From Marinobacter adhaerens HP15 (GTDB lineage: Bacteria > Pseudomonadota > Gammaproteobacteria > Pseudomonadales > Oleiphilaceae): a stretch of DNA of 64,000 bases. How positions within the stretch are numbered: the first letter of the stretch is position 1; each line of letters starts with the position of its first letter. Below the pieces are notes generated by a model. The model saw only the letters and a list, made by a program, of their open reading frames with translations. It ran no database searches and had not been told where the DNA came from. The stretch covers positions 3,844,001 through 3,908,000 of the forward strand of contig NC_017506.1 of the NCBI RefSeq assembly GCF_000166295.1, written 5' to 3'. Positions 16,379-24,568 of the stretch are shown in pieces. Both the position numbers and the translations under genes were made by a program.

Positions 16379-16915
16379 TCAGTGAGACAGGTCAATATAA
16401 CCGTCTTCATCCAACTCAACCCTGGAGATACCTGGGGTCTCCTGTTCCAAACGAATGAGTTCCTGCACTCTGGGATCAACACGTTTTCCGGGCGCGGCAG
16501 GCATGCGGGGGTTGCGGGCAATGTCAGACCCATCGTGCTCTGCTTGAAGGGCATGGAAGACGGTGAACATCAGCTCATCGTCGCTCCAGGGCTTTTCTAT
16601 AAACCTGTGAATACCCGCATCATTAATTGCCTGAATCAAGCCTCCTCGTTCCGCGTGAGCTGATAATAAGATTCTCGCTGCGCCTGGAGCCAAGGGCCGA
16701 CTCCTGGCAAGAAACTCAATCCCTGAAAGCTGGGGCATGCGAAGGTCGGAAATGATGATGTCCGGATTAAGCGTTCGTAAGTCCTCCAAACAGCGTTGCG
16801 GATCTGTATAGGTCAATACCTCTACCCCGAGACGCTGCAGACAACGTCTCAGTGCCCGGCATATGGCAGGCTCATCATCCACGCAGACGATGCGATGCCC
16901 CTGATTCGTGGTCAT
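16379..16915 (-). CDS. Single-domain response regulator (REC)
   Basis: A 178-residue protein. The receiver domain (about 7-125) has acidic VDDE at 12-15, phospho-acceptor Asp57 (IIISDLRMPQLSG) and the conserved lysine in IEKPW. The remaining 50 residues have no recognised output domain, so it may act through protein contacts. Its ATG overlaps the stop of the upstream HD-GYP-like gene (ATGA, 16912-16915), so it is the last gene of the operon that starts at 20999. The FxxKPW ending matches regulators that accompany HD-GYP proteins. Confidence 0.88.
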   Translation of the reverse strand: MTTNQGHRIVCVDDEPAICRALRRCLQRLGVEVLTYTDPQRCLEDLRTLNPDIIISDLRMPQLSGIEFLARSRPLAPGAARILLSAHAERGGLIQAINDAGIHRFIEKPWSDDELMFTVFHALQAEHDGSDIARNPRMPAAPGKRVDPRVQELIRLEQETPGISRVELDEDGYIDLSH

Positions 16916-18228
16916 GCGTTTTCCTCCACAGCCGGTTCGATAATATGGATAGGCGTTCTCAGGTTGTCTTCAGCCCCGAGACGCCTCAGTCGTTCGACCA
17001 TCGTTCGGGTAAGCACGCCACCCCGGCTGATCAACAGGATCCCCCTGTCTGTGACCAGATCCCGGTTCAAGACCATTCCCGGCGCCAGATCCCGATAGCT
17101 TACAATGCGCTCCATCGGCGCAAGAGATGACACGTCGAGGGTGTACTGCGTTTGGGCGATCGCCTCAACAACGACAGGGTCGTATCTGCTGCCCGCATTC
17201 TTTCGCAGATGATTCAATGCGTCTTCCGAGCTCAATGGAGTGGCTCGCATATACTCCGTCTGAATCCCGATAAACTCCTTGCAGGCAAACAGAATTCGGG
17301 ATCCGAGCGGAATTTTTTGCGCCATCAGCCGGTCTGGATAGCCGGAGCCATCGAAATGCTCATTCTGGTGGCGAATCAACTGCGCAGCCTTCTCCAGCGC
17401 TTTAATACTTGTCAGTGACAACTCCCCGATCACCGGGTACTGGCGGTACTCCTCAAGGTCACGTCCGGTCAGCCTGATCTCCGAACGGCCCAGCACATCA
17501 TCCGGCAGGGTCAGTTTTCCTAGCTCATGCAAAAGCGCCGCATAGAAAACATGCTTTCTCTCGGAGTTGTCCAACTGCAGTTGCTCACATACTCGGGCAC
17601 ACAGATCAGCAACCAGCTGGGACTGTCCTTTAATCAGGTGCTCACGTTGGCTGATGAAGTACGAGAAGGTTTTCACAAACGCGTCGTAGCTGGTCTCCAG
17701 CTGGCGCATGGCCCGACGAAGCATTTTCGTTCGTGCCAGTACCCGGTCCTCCAATTCCGCATTCAGGCGTTTCAAAGACTCAGCCTGCTCCCTCGTGGTT
17801 ATCATCAGACGCTGATTGTCCCTCTCGAGCCTCACTACCCTGAGACCATCTTTCAGGGCATCAATAAATTTTTCATCGTCCCATGGCTTGTGGATAAACC
17901 GACTGATTCCACCATCGTTTAGCGCACTGACTGTCGATTCAAGATCAGACTGGCCGGTCAGGAGATAACGGACGGTGTCGGGATACTGTTGTTTTACCTG
18001 GGCAAGGAACTCATGGCCGGACATCTCGGGCATGCGCATGTCCGATACCACCAGGTCTACGGTTTCACGCTTCATGATTTCCAGAGCTTCGGCGCCACTA
18101 CTGGCAAACAGACACTGGAAGCTCTGTTTGCGGGTCAACCGCTTCAATGAGTTGAGTATTGGCTGTTCATCGTCAACAAACAAAACTCTGCCAGCGTCCC
18201 AGGGCTCTTGATTAGAAGTCAGATCCAT
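16912..18228 (-). CDS. Response regulator with degenerate HD-GYP output domain
   Basis: A 438-residue protein: receiver domain (14-125) with phospho-acceptor Asp63 and Lys114, a coiled linker (130-185), then an HD-GYP-type domain (185-370). The HD pair is written H234-E235 (LLHELGKL) instead of HD, and the next conserved histidine motif reads YRQYP. HFDGSGYPD (291-299) is kept, but the later metal-binding DxxDA region is replaced (FACKEFIGIQ). Canonical HD-GYP proteins hydrolyse cyclic di-GMP; here several metal ligands are missing, so the domain may be inactive or only a binding module. It sits 62 nt after the kinase gene and overlaps the next REC gene by 4 nt. Confidence 0.87.
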   Translation of the reverse strand: MDLTSNQEPWDAGRVLFVDDEQPILNSLKRLTRKQSFQCLFASSGAEALEIMKRETVDLVVSDMRMPEMSGHEFLAQVKQQYPDTVRYLLTGQSDLESTVSALNDGGISRFIHKPWDDEKFIDALKDGLRVVRLERDNQRLMITTREQAESLKRLNAELEDRVLARTKMLRRAMRQLETSYDAFVKTFSYFISQREHLIKGQSQLVADLCARVCEQLQLDNSERKHVFYAALLHELGKLTLPDDVLGRSEIRLTGRDLEEYRQYPVIGELSLTSIKALEKAAQLIRHQNEHFDGSGYPDRLMAQKIPLGSRILFACKEFIGIQTEYMRATPLSSEDALNHLRKNAGSRYDPVVVEAIAQTQYTLDVSSLAPMERIVSYRDLAPGMVLNRDLVTDRGILLISRGGVLTRTMVERLRRLGAEDNLRTPIHIIEPAVEENA

Positions 18229-18290
18229 CTTGATTCTCCCACTGATTAATGTTGAAAGCGGCGCTCTCCGGCTGCAATGACAACTAGGCT

Positions 18291-20348
18291 CTATGCACTC
18301 ATCGCCGTTTGAACAACCAGCTCCTGCTGCCTCGGCAGCTCAATGCAAAACTCGGTGCCTGTTCCTTCTTCACTGACCACCTCGATTTTCCCACCGTGTC
18401 GATTCGCGATGATGTCGTAGGCGATGTTCATACCAAGACCGGTGCCCTCACCCACTTTTTTGGTGGTAAAGAACGGATCGAAGATTCGGCCGATGTGCTG
18501 TTTGGCAATACCACAGCCGTTGTCCGAAACCTTGACGCAGACACTCTCGGGAGTATCAGTAACGATGATTGTTATCAGGCCCTTCCGTTCGGCTTTCTTG
18601 ATAGCGTGGACGGCGTTGATCACAAGATTGGAAATGACCTGCGAGAAAGGCCCGGGCAACAGGTCTATCTCGAGCCCTTTTGGACACACCAACTCAACCT
18701 GACTTGTGTATTTGGTCTCGTTCTTGAGCAGGTTGAGCGTTTTCTCGATAAGTTTGCGAAGATTTTGGTGCTCGAACGTATCTCCCGAGTTATCTGCCCG
18801 GGAAAAATCCTTGAGGTTCTGGATGATTTCCTTCACCCGCGCACCGCCTTCCACGCAGTCCTCGATCAGTGAGGGCAGATCGTCCCTTATAAACTCATAA
18901 TCGTACTGCTCCAGAGCCTCACTAAGCCTGCCTGCATATAGCGAAACCGTTTCGATCTCCCCGGAACTCAGCCATCCGCGGGACTGCTCAATGATCGCGA
19001 TGAGATCATTGATGTACTCGTTCAGGCGGTTGATATTGCTGAGAATGAACCCGAGTGGGTTGTTGATCTCATGGGCAACGCCGGCTGCAAGGTGACCGAT
19101 AGAGGCCAGCTTTTCCTGTTGCGTCATCATGACCTGGGTCCGTTTAAGCTGGTCCAGGGACTGCGAGAGTGCCTGGTTCGCCTGGTAGAGCTCATTCTGC
19201 TTTTCAATAAGTTCTGCCTGTGCCAGCCGTTCCTTGCTCAGCGCCCGCATCAGTGATTCTTTGGAATTCTCCAGATCCAGGGTCCGCTCGGTGATTTTTC
19301 TCTCGAGCAGACGCCGACTCGAGCTGACCGATTCGGTCATATACCTTGCGATCAGCAACACGATAATCATCAGAACGAACGAGAGCACCACGATGCCCCA
19401 TTTCGAGAAGGTGAAACTGCTCTCCAGTTCTGACATCAGGCGGTTTCTGAGCAACTGCAGCTCTGCAGTTCTATCGCTCAGTTGAGTTTCAATAGAGGCG
19501 ACATAGTCCAGACTCAGCAGAATCAACTCCCGAGTCTGGCCTTCAGCCTGCACCCGTTGTTGATGCAGCTGATAAAGCTTGCCGCTCGAGGTGATCAGGC
19601 TTCTGAGGTCCTCGAAAAGAGGCGCAATAACGTTATCAAGAACCCCCGGAAAAACCTGGTCCACCGAAACCCGGTTACGTTGTATCCATAAAAAGGAGTC
19701 GTTTACCGACTTGTTAAGGCTAGCCAGGGCGGCCTTTATTTCATCGGTATTTTCGGCTCCGTCAAGACTGCCGAGGCTCTGGTAACCCAGCTGCAGCACC
19801 GCGTCTGCCTGATTGGCTGCGCCGGAGATAAGGCCAGCCGCATCCCGGGATGCTTCCGTCGGCATGGCGTTTATTAAATCGATCAAGCTCTGACCGAAGC
19901 GATCCAGTGCTAGGGTCACGTCATCCTGCTTTGATCGAACGCGCTCTCTCACCTCTTCAAGTTTCTGCAAAGCTGTTACGGTCGATCTGAAGACCTGTGC
20001 CGCCCGGCTCCCAAGACGCTCGTCGAACACTACGTCCCGGTTGCGTTCGATCAGTTCTCCTGCCTTCCGGGCCAGGGAAACGGGATCATCCCGTGGTTCT
20101 CTGGTTCCCTCTGAAAAGGCACGGACCTCCAGAATGCTGAGCGACTGTTTTGCAAGCATCAGATCCAGCTTGGCTGACTGGAGAGAAACCAGGTCCGGAA
20201 CAACCTCCCGATGAATCACTCGGCTATCCTCTTCCACCACTCCAATCAGGTACATCGCAGCAAAAAACAGCACCAGGATCGTTGCAGAGATAAGACCAAG
20301 ACTTATGACGATGCGTCTGGTGTACTTTCCTGGATTGGCTCTAGGCAT
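18291..20348 (-). CDS. Membrane sensor histidine kinase
   Basis: A 685-residue kinase. Transmembrane helices at about 11-37 and 316-336 flank a large, mostly helical periplasmic sensor (38-315). A coiled coil (345-410) leads into the dimerisation domain with His426 (LAAGVAHEINNPLGF). The ATPase domain keeps NLVINAVHAI, DNGCGI, FDPFFTTK and GEGTGLGMNI. AHEINNPLG kinases of this class often have distant partner regulators; here two REC proteins follow directly. The start overlaps the STAS gene by 8 nt, so translation is probably coupled. The signal it senses is unknown. Confidence 0.9.
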   Translation of the reverse strand: MPRANPGKYTRRIVISLGLISATILVLFFAAMYLIGVVEEDSRVIHREVVPDLVSLQSAKLDLMLAKQSLSILEVRAFSEGTREPRDDPVSLARKAGELIERNRDVVFDERLGSRAAQVFRSTVTALQKLEEVRERVRSKQDDVTLALDRFGQSLIDLINAMPTEASRDAAGLISGAANQADAVLQLGYQSLGSLDGAENTDEIKAALASLNKSVNDSFLWIQRNRVSVDQVFPGVLDNVIAPLFEDLRSLITSSGKLYQLHQQRVQAEGQTRELILLSLDYVASIETQLSDRTAELQLLRNRLMSELESSFTFSKWGIVVLSFVLMIIVLLIARYMTESVSSSRRLLERKITERTLDLENSKESLMRALSKERLAQAELIEKQNELYQANQALSQSLDQLKRTQVMMTQQEKLASIGHLAAGVAHEINNPLGFILSNINRLNEYINDLIAIIEQSRGWLSSGEIETVSLYAGRLSEALEQYDYEFIRDDLPSLIEDCVEGGARVKEIIQNLKDFSRADNSGDTFEHQNLRKLIEKTLNLLKNETKYTSQVELVCPKGLEIDLLPGPFSQVISNLVINAVHAIKKAERKGLITIIVTDTPESVCVKVSDNGCGIAKQHIGRIFDPFFTTKKVGEGTGLGMNIAYDIIANRHGGKIEVVSEEGTGTEFCIELPRQQELVVQTAMSA

Positions 20349-20646
20349 TGGAGGGACTTAGACCCGAATAGACCTGATCTCGTTCCAAAACCCGGATGAT
20401 TCGACTGAACTGGCACGGCGTGTTCAGAAAAAAGAGCGCAAAACCCGAACCTACAACCCGGTTACGAACAGCCAGTAAGCAATCCAGCCCCGCCTGATCG
20501 ATCTCTGTAACCTCCCGAAGATCGAAAAACCAGTCACACGATACGGGCGTTTCGTAGAGAAAGGTCTGAAGGAGTTTGCCGGTTGAAAGCGCATTCAGCC
20601 GGGAAGGTAGCCGCCAGACATCATCCTCTCTAGCCAAGGGAGTCAT
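20341..20646 (-). CDS. STAS-domain protein
   Basis: A 101-residue protein consisting of one STAS domain (RLPSRLNALSTGKLLQ, CDWFFDLREVTEIDQAGLDC, FFLNTPCQFSRIIRVL). In phosphorylatable STAS proteins the loop after the conserved Asp reads DSSG or similar; here it is DQAG, so the usual serine is absent and control by serine phosphorylation is unlikely. It overlaps the upstream small membrane-protein gene by 4 nt (ATGA) and the downstream kinase by 8 nt. Such proteins act by binding partners, so a regulatory role in this kinase pathway is inferred. Confidence 0.82.
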   Translation of the reverse strand: MTPLAREDDVWRLPSRLNALSTGKLLQTFLYETPVSCDWFFDLREVTEIDQAGLDCLLAVRNRVVGSGFALFFLNTPCQFSRIIRVLERDQVYSGLSPSNA

Positions 20647-20999
20647 GGCTCCAACCTGCTTTTCGGCTCGGTTCGGGCGTTGAAAACCAGAGAACCCTCT
20701 GCCCCTTTAGCAGTCGTAGCCAGTTGTTCAAGCATGCGTGACTGGTAGAGCGCGTAACTTCTCAGCGCAGCCAACGCTGCGTTTACCTGGCAGAATCGTT
20801 GGCAACAAAACCAGAAACCGACGCCCGCGGAACTGAGAGACAGGAGCAACAACAACAGGCTGCCATTCGTGCCGAACATAACAGCCGCGCAAACGTGACT
20901 GATCGAAAAAGACAGAAGAAGGGAGAATTCGAGGAGTAATTTTTTACTCGAGGAAGGTATGCCACGTGCCGCCACTCCGCAGAGCCATATTTTCGCCAT
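20643..20999 (-). CDS. Small membrane protein of the STAS/kinase operon
   Basis: A 118-residue protein of no recognised family. Two adjacent hydrophobic stretches (about 22-46 and 48-66) suggest two membrane helices, followed by a cysteine-containing segment (CCQRFCQ) and a soluble C-terminal tail. The start is uncertain: the ATG at 20999 has no clear ribosome-binding site and lies only 2 nt from a perfect CRP-type palindrome. A GTG at codon 9 is another option. The 4-nt overlap with the STAS gene supports its reality and membership in the five-gene operon. Function unknown. Confidence 0.62.
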   Translation of the reverse strand: MAKIWLCGVAARGIPSSSKKLLLEFSLLLSFSISHVCAAVMFGTNGSLLLLLLSLSSAGVGFWFCCQRFCQVNAALAALRSYALYQSRMLEQLATTAKGAEGSLVFNARTEPKSRLEP

Positions 21000-21001
21000 T
21001 T

Positions 21002-21017
21002 TGTGACGCAGATCACA
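21002..21017. promoter_or_regulatory. Perfect CRP/Vfr-type binding site
   Basis: TGTGACGCAGATCACA is an exact TGTGA-N6-TCACA palindrome, the CRP/Vfr consensus. It sits immediately upstream of the first gene of the STAS/kinase operon. If transcription starts upstream in the 21018-21126 gap, this position would favour repression; otherwise the annotated start may be too early. Confidence 0.7.
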
Positions 21018-21126
21018 GTATTTGGCTAAATTAGCGCAGCGTACATAACCATTAACAGCCAGCTAGCGTAGCTTTTTGTATGTATTAATTAACGACACGT
21101 TTCCTTTTCATTCTGCAATGTGAAAT

Positions 21127-21156
21127 AAAGAAAAACGCACCCGAAAGGGGTGCGTC
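21127..21156 (-). terminator. Rho-independent terminator after nhaB
   Basis: On the minus strand ACGCACCCC-TTTC-GGGTGCGT forms a stable stem followed by TTTTTC. It lies 40-70 nt past the nhaB stop and separates nhaB from the STAS/kinase operon that follows. Confidence 0.88.
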
Positions 21157-21196
21157 GCTTATGGACAGTGGATTTGCTCAGGCTAACGGAATCGTC

Positions 21197-22702
21197 TCAG
21201 ATGTAATTCATAACCATATACAGCCCCACTCCCCCCATGACGAGCATATATGGGAAAGCCATCACCACCATCTTTCCGTAAGACAGTCGTACCAAAGGCG
21301 CGATGGCAGAGGTAAGCAAGAAAAGGAAAGCCGCTTGGCCATTCGGGGTCGCCACACTGGGAAGGTTGGTACCGGTGTTGATGGCAACTGCCAACTTCTG
21401 GAAATGCTCGTAGCTGATGGCCCCTGCATCCAGAGCCTGTTTGACTTCGCTGATATACACAGTCGCTACGAAGACGTTATCGCTGATCATTGAGAGCACG
21501 CCGTTGGCAATGAAGAACATGCCAGGCTGACGGGCTTCCGGAAGCGACAGCACGTAATCAATAATCGGCTTGAACAGGTGCTGTTCGTGGATCACCGCAA
21601 CCACCGCGAAAAACACCACCAGCAGCGAGGTAAACGGCAGAGATTCCTGGAAGGCCTTGCCAATCTGGTGCTCATCGGTAACGCCGGTAAAGGAGGTAAT
21701 CAGGATGATGACAAGCAGGCCAATCAGGCCGACCTCGGCGAGATGGAAAGCCAGACCCACCACCAGGATCGCGGCGGCAACGGCCTGTACCCAGAGCGCG
21801 GCCTGATCAGCCTTGGTACGTTTGGTCCGCTCGTTCTCCGCAAACTCTTCCAGCACCTGACGCACAGGTTTGGGCAAGCGCCCGCCGTAGCCGAACCAAC
21901 GCAGCTTCTCCAGGGCCCAGCAGGTAAATAATCCAGCCGCCAATACCGGCAAACTCACTGGCGCCATATGCAGGAAGAAACCGGCAAAGTCCCAACCCAC
22001 GACTTTGGCAATCAACAGATTCTGAGGCTCACCGACCATGGTGGCAACGCCGCCCAATGCGGTACCGATAGCACCATGCATCAAAAGGCTGCGCAAGAAC
22101 GCCCGGAAATTTTCCAGATCTTCACGGTGCAGCTCGATTACTTCGTCATCGCTGCCCGCGTTGTGGTCCTTGTGCTGGTAGCCCTTGCCGGAGGCCACCT
22201 TGTGGTAAACCGCGTAAAACCCGACCGCCACGCTGATAATAACCGCGGTAACCGTCAGGGCATCGAGGAAGGCCGAAAGCAGTGCTGCTGCGCTACAGAA
22301 CAGCAACGATAACGCCGACTTGGAACGCACACCCACCAGAATCTGGGTGAATGTCACCAGTAGCAGTTCCTTCATGAAGTAGATGCCCGCCACCATGAAC
22401 ATCAGTAGCAATATCACCGGGAAGTTGGTGAGCACTTCCAGATACACTGCATCCGGCGTGGTCAGGCCAATCAGCAATGCCTCTACCGCCAGCAGGCCAC
22501 CCGGCAGAAGCGGGTAACATTTCAGGGCCATGGCAAGAGTAAAAATAAACTCTGCGATCAGAAGCCAGCCGGCTGTTCCGGGCCCCAACGTCCACATGAC
22601 AATCGGGTTGGCGACAAGAAACAGCAGGATCACCTGCTTGTACCAGACGGGCGCCTTGCCAAGGAAATTGTGAGTAAAGCCGGAGATAACAGTAGTGGGC
22701 AT
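21197..22702 (-). CDS. nhaB: Na+/H+ antiporter NhaB
   Basis: A 501-residue polytopic inner-membrane protein recognised as NhaB by [20 protein letters not shown] at the N-terminus, [40 protein letters not shown] and [20 protein letters not shown]. It exports Na+ in exchange for protons, fitting a saline habitat. The ATG at 22702 was chosen because it gives the usual NhaB length of about 500; an upstream in-frame start would add 31 unrelated residues. The 256-nt gap on its 5' side (22703-22958) holds no clear promoter or gene that I can support. Confidence 0.95.
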   Translation of the reverse strand: MPTTVISGFTHNFLGKAPVWYKQVILLFLVANPIVMWTLGPGTAGWLLIAEFIFTLAMALKCYPLLPGGLLAVEALLIGLTTPDAVYLEVLTNFPVILLLMFMVAGIYFMKELLLVTFTQILVGVRSKSALSLLFCSAAALLSAFLDALTVTAVIISVAVGFYAVYHKVASGKGYQHKDHNAGSDDEVIELHREDLENFRAFLRSLLMHGAIGTALGGVATMVGEPQNLLIAKVVGWDFAGFFLHMAPVSLPVLAAGLFTCWALEKLRWFGYGGRLPKPVRQVLEEFAENERTKRTKADQAALWVQAVAAAILVVGLAFHLAEVGLIGLLVIILITSFTGVTDEHQIGKAFQESLPFTSLLVVFFAVVAVIHEQHLFKPIIDYVLSLPEARQPGMFFIANGVLSMISDNVFVATVYISEVKQALDAGAISYEHFQKLAVAINTGTNLPSVATPNGQAAFLFLLTSAIAPLVRLSYGKMVVMAFPYMLVMGGVGLYMVMNYI

Positions 22703-22958
22703 TGCAGGTGTCTTCTGAAAAAAACGGATTATGGGTATTGTGTGGCAGAAAGAGCCAGATCTTCCTTGATATTTACGTACCAGGCTATGCTCCAAAGGTA
22801 CGTGTTCCGACCCAACTTAGTCTCGATTGCAAAAAAGGGGGATCTGAAAGGCCCAACCGCAACGGCATTATTTGTAGAATTACAGACAATGCGTGATATC
22901 AGCGCCGTTATCTTAACCGATTACTGACCACAGTGCGGTGGATGTCAGGAAAAAATGA

Positions 22959-23720
22959 TCAAAAGTCGCGCTTTTCCGCTAACTTTTTCTGCAACAATCG
23001 ATTGAGCTCTTCCAGGTTCCTGATTCTCAGATCAGAACGTGAATGTTCCCACTGGTTGCGCTCATTTAAGAGATCAATCTGCCGAGCCAGTTCGCCCACC
23101 TCATCGTGACCCGCATCATTGATTTTCTGAGCCCTGCCGCCGGAACTGGCTCGCTCCACGACTTCTGTCATCTTCTTCAACCGTCTCACAAGGTAGTAGC
23201 CAGCAGCGATCGAGAACAACGCAGCCATGAGTACCTCCAAAGCGGCGATCACCAGACTCCTGTGTCTGAGGTTCAGAATGTTTTCTTTTTGGCTCCGAAG
23301 GTCAAGGCCAATTTCTATCTTGCCGTAGTGTATACCGGCTTTCACTATATAAGCCTGAGCCATAAAAAGGTTAGGCAAGTCTCCCGCGTCAAATGATCCC
23401 TTGAAGTCCCGTGTCAGGTGCTGGGGATTGCCTGCCTCGGCCAACAAGTGGCCTTCATAATCCACCACTCTCGCGAATGAGGTTCCAGGGGTCTTTGCGA
23501 CTTCATCCACAAAGGACTGCAGTGATGCCAGGTCCAGAGAGAGAACATCATCGGCAGCCGTGGCCGCGAAAACCCGTGCGATGGACTGGGCCCGACGTTC
23601 CACTTCGTCCCGGGTGGATTGATCAATAAAGTGAAATACTGAATACAGCAGCAACATCAGCATCCCCACCTCAATAAGGCCGATGCCGAGAACGGCCTGT
23701 GTTCGGAGCGAAATCTTCAC
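22959..23720 (-). CDS. Membrane sensor protein with HAMP domain but no output domain
   Basis: A 253-residue protein: membrane helix at 10-32, a periplasmic domain (33-152) resembling a single-Cache-like sensor (SFARVVDYEGHLLAEAGNP), a second helix (156-178), a HAMP domain (178-232) and a C-terminal coiled coil ending NRLLQKKLAEKRDF. There is no kinase, GGDEF, EAL or methyl-accepting domain, and no continuing frame beyond the stop, so it seems complete. It overlaps the upstream PhnD-like gene by 4 nt and is last in the operon. It may pass a signal to the EAL protein encoded two genes upstream (inference). Confidence 0.8.
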   Translation of the reverse strand: MKISLRTQAVLGIGLIEVGMLMLLLYSVFHFIDQSTRDEVERRAQSIARVFAATAADDVLSLDLASLQSFVDEVAKTPGTSFARVVDYEGHLLAEAGNPQHLTRDFKGSFDAGDLPNLFMAQAYIVKAGIHYGKIEIGLDLRSQKENILNLRHRSLVIAALEVLMAALFSIAAGYYLVRRLKKMTEVVERASSGGRAQKINDAGHDEVGELARQIDLLNERNQWEHSRSDLRIRNLEELNRLLQKKLAEKRDF

Positions 23721-24568
23721 GGGGTTGCTTCGGCCTCTATGAAATCGAGCCCCAGTCGGCGCACGTCATCCCAGTCACTGTCGCTAGCGCTCACAAGCGC
23801 CTTTAAAGTGACGCCACCCAACAGGCCCTGGCCCTCTTCTGTCTCGGACAGACTTACGAGTATGTCAGCGATCTTTTCCTTGTCGCCTTCAGAAAGGTCT
23901 GGGTGAACGGCAAATGCGTGGGGCGTATAGCCGGGCGACCGCCACAGGACCCGTGCGCCCTCAAGCCCCGACTCCAAGGCTGAGGAAAACGTGCGCTCAA
24001 TGCCGCCACCCGCCTTTACGAAGCCTCTTGCTACACTGAGATATACCGAATCGTGAGAGGACACGTATTTCGGCGTGTAGGAAACCCCCAGTCTCTCCAG
24101 CTCGGCCCGAACCAGAATGGTAGCGGCAAAAGCGGTCGGGGCAGGAAACGCCAGGGTCTCACCCTCCAGATCAGAGAGTTGGGTCGCAGTATCGTTTTCT
24201 CTCACAACCACGATTCCGCGTATCTGTTTTCCCTGCTCCCGCGCAATGGCCCGATACCCTGGCACCTTGCTGAATTCCACATAGTGGTAGGGGTTCATGT
24301 AGGCAATGTCATATTGGCCTGCAAGAACCCGCTGCTCGAACGTGGGAATATCCGGTGCCGTCATAAAGCGGACGGGGCGTCCCAACTGCTCGGAGAGATA
24401 GCTCATCAGCGGTGTCCACTTCTCAGCGAGGCGACTTGAAGACTGTTGTGGGACAATGCCGAACGTCAGCGGTTCAGGCTGTGGGTAGACTAACAACGGC
24501 CAGATCAGAAGCGCGACCAGTAGATGACCTTTGAATACGTTCATTACGTTGGGGCTCCGCCAATTCAT
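23717..24568 (-). CDS. PhnD-like periplasmic phosphate/phosphonate-type binding protein
   Basis: A 283-residue exported protein with a signal peptide (GHLLVALLIWPLLVYPQPEP). A PhnD/SsuA-fold domain follows, shown by LTFGIVPQQSSSRLAEKWTP, YDIAYMNPYHYVEF, LAFPAPTAFAATILVRAEL and VWRSPGYTPHAF-like VLWRSPGYTPHAF. No ABC permease or ATPase is nearby; it lies between an EAL gene and a HAMP-sensor gene, overlapping both by 4 nt. Such an arrangement suggests a binding protein that informs a membrane signalling protein rather than transport. The ATG at 24568 overlaps the upstream stop; ATG 24544 is an alternative. Confidence 0.83.
   Translation of the reverse strand: MNWRSPNVMNVFKGHLLVALLIWPLLVYPQPEPLTFGIVPQQSSSRLAEKWTPLMSYLSEQLGRPVRFMTAPDIPTFEQRVLAGQYDIAYMNPYHYVEFSKVPGYRAIAREQGKQIRGIVVVRENDTATQLSDLEGETLAFPAPTAFAATILVRAELERLGVSYTPKYVSSHDSVYLSVARGFVKAGGGIERTFSSALESGLEGARVLWRSPGYTPHAFAVHPDLSEGDKEKIADILVSLSETEEGQGLLGGVTLKALVSASDSDWDDVRRLGLDFIEAEATP

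Noticed and set aside
22670..22927. 85-codon plus-strand frame in the nhaB upstream gap
   Set aside because: It begins inside nhaB, has no ribosome-binding site or recognisable domain, and the sequence looks like a regulatory gap.
22925..22950. Hairpin CTGAC...CCAC/GTGG...GTCAG after the HAMP-protein gene
   Set aside because: A stem is present, but the T-run precedes rather than follows it on the minus strand, so I did not call it a terminator.
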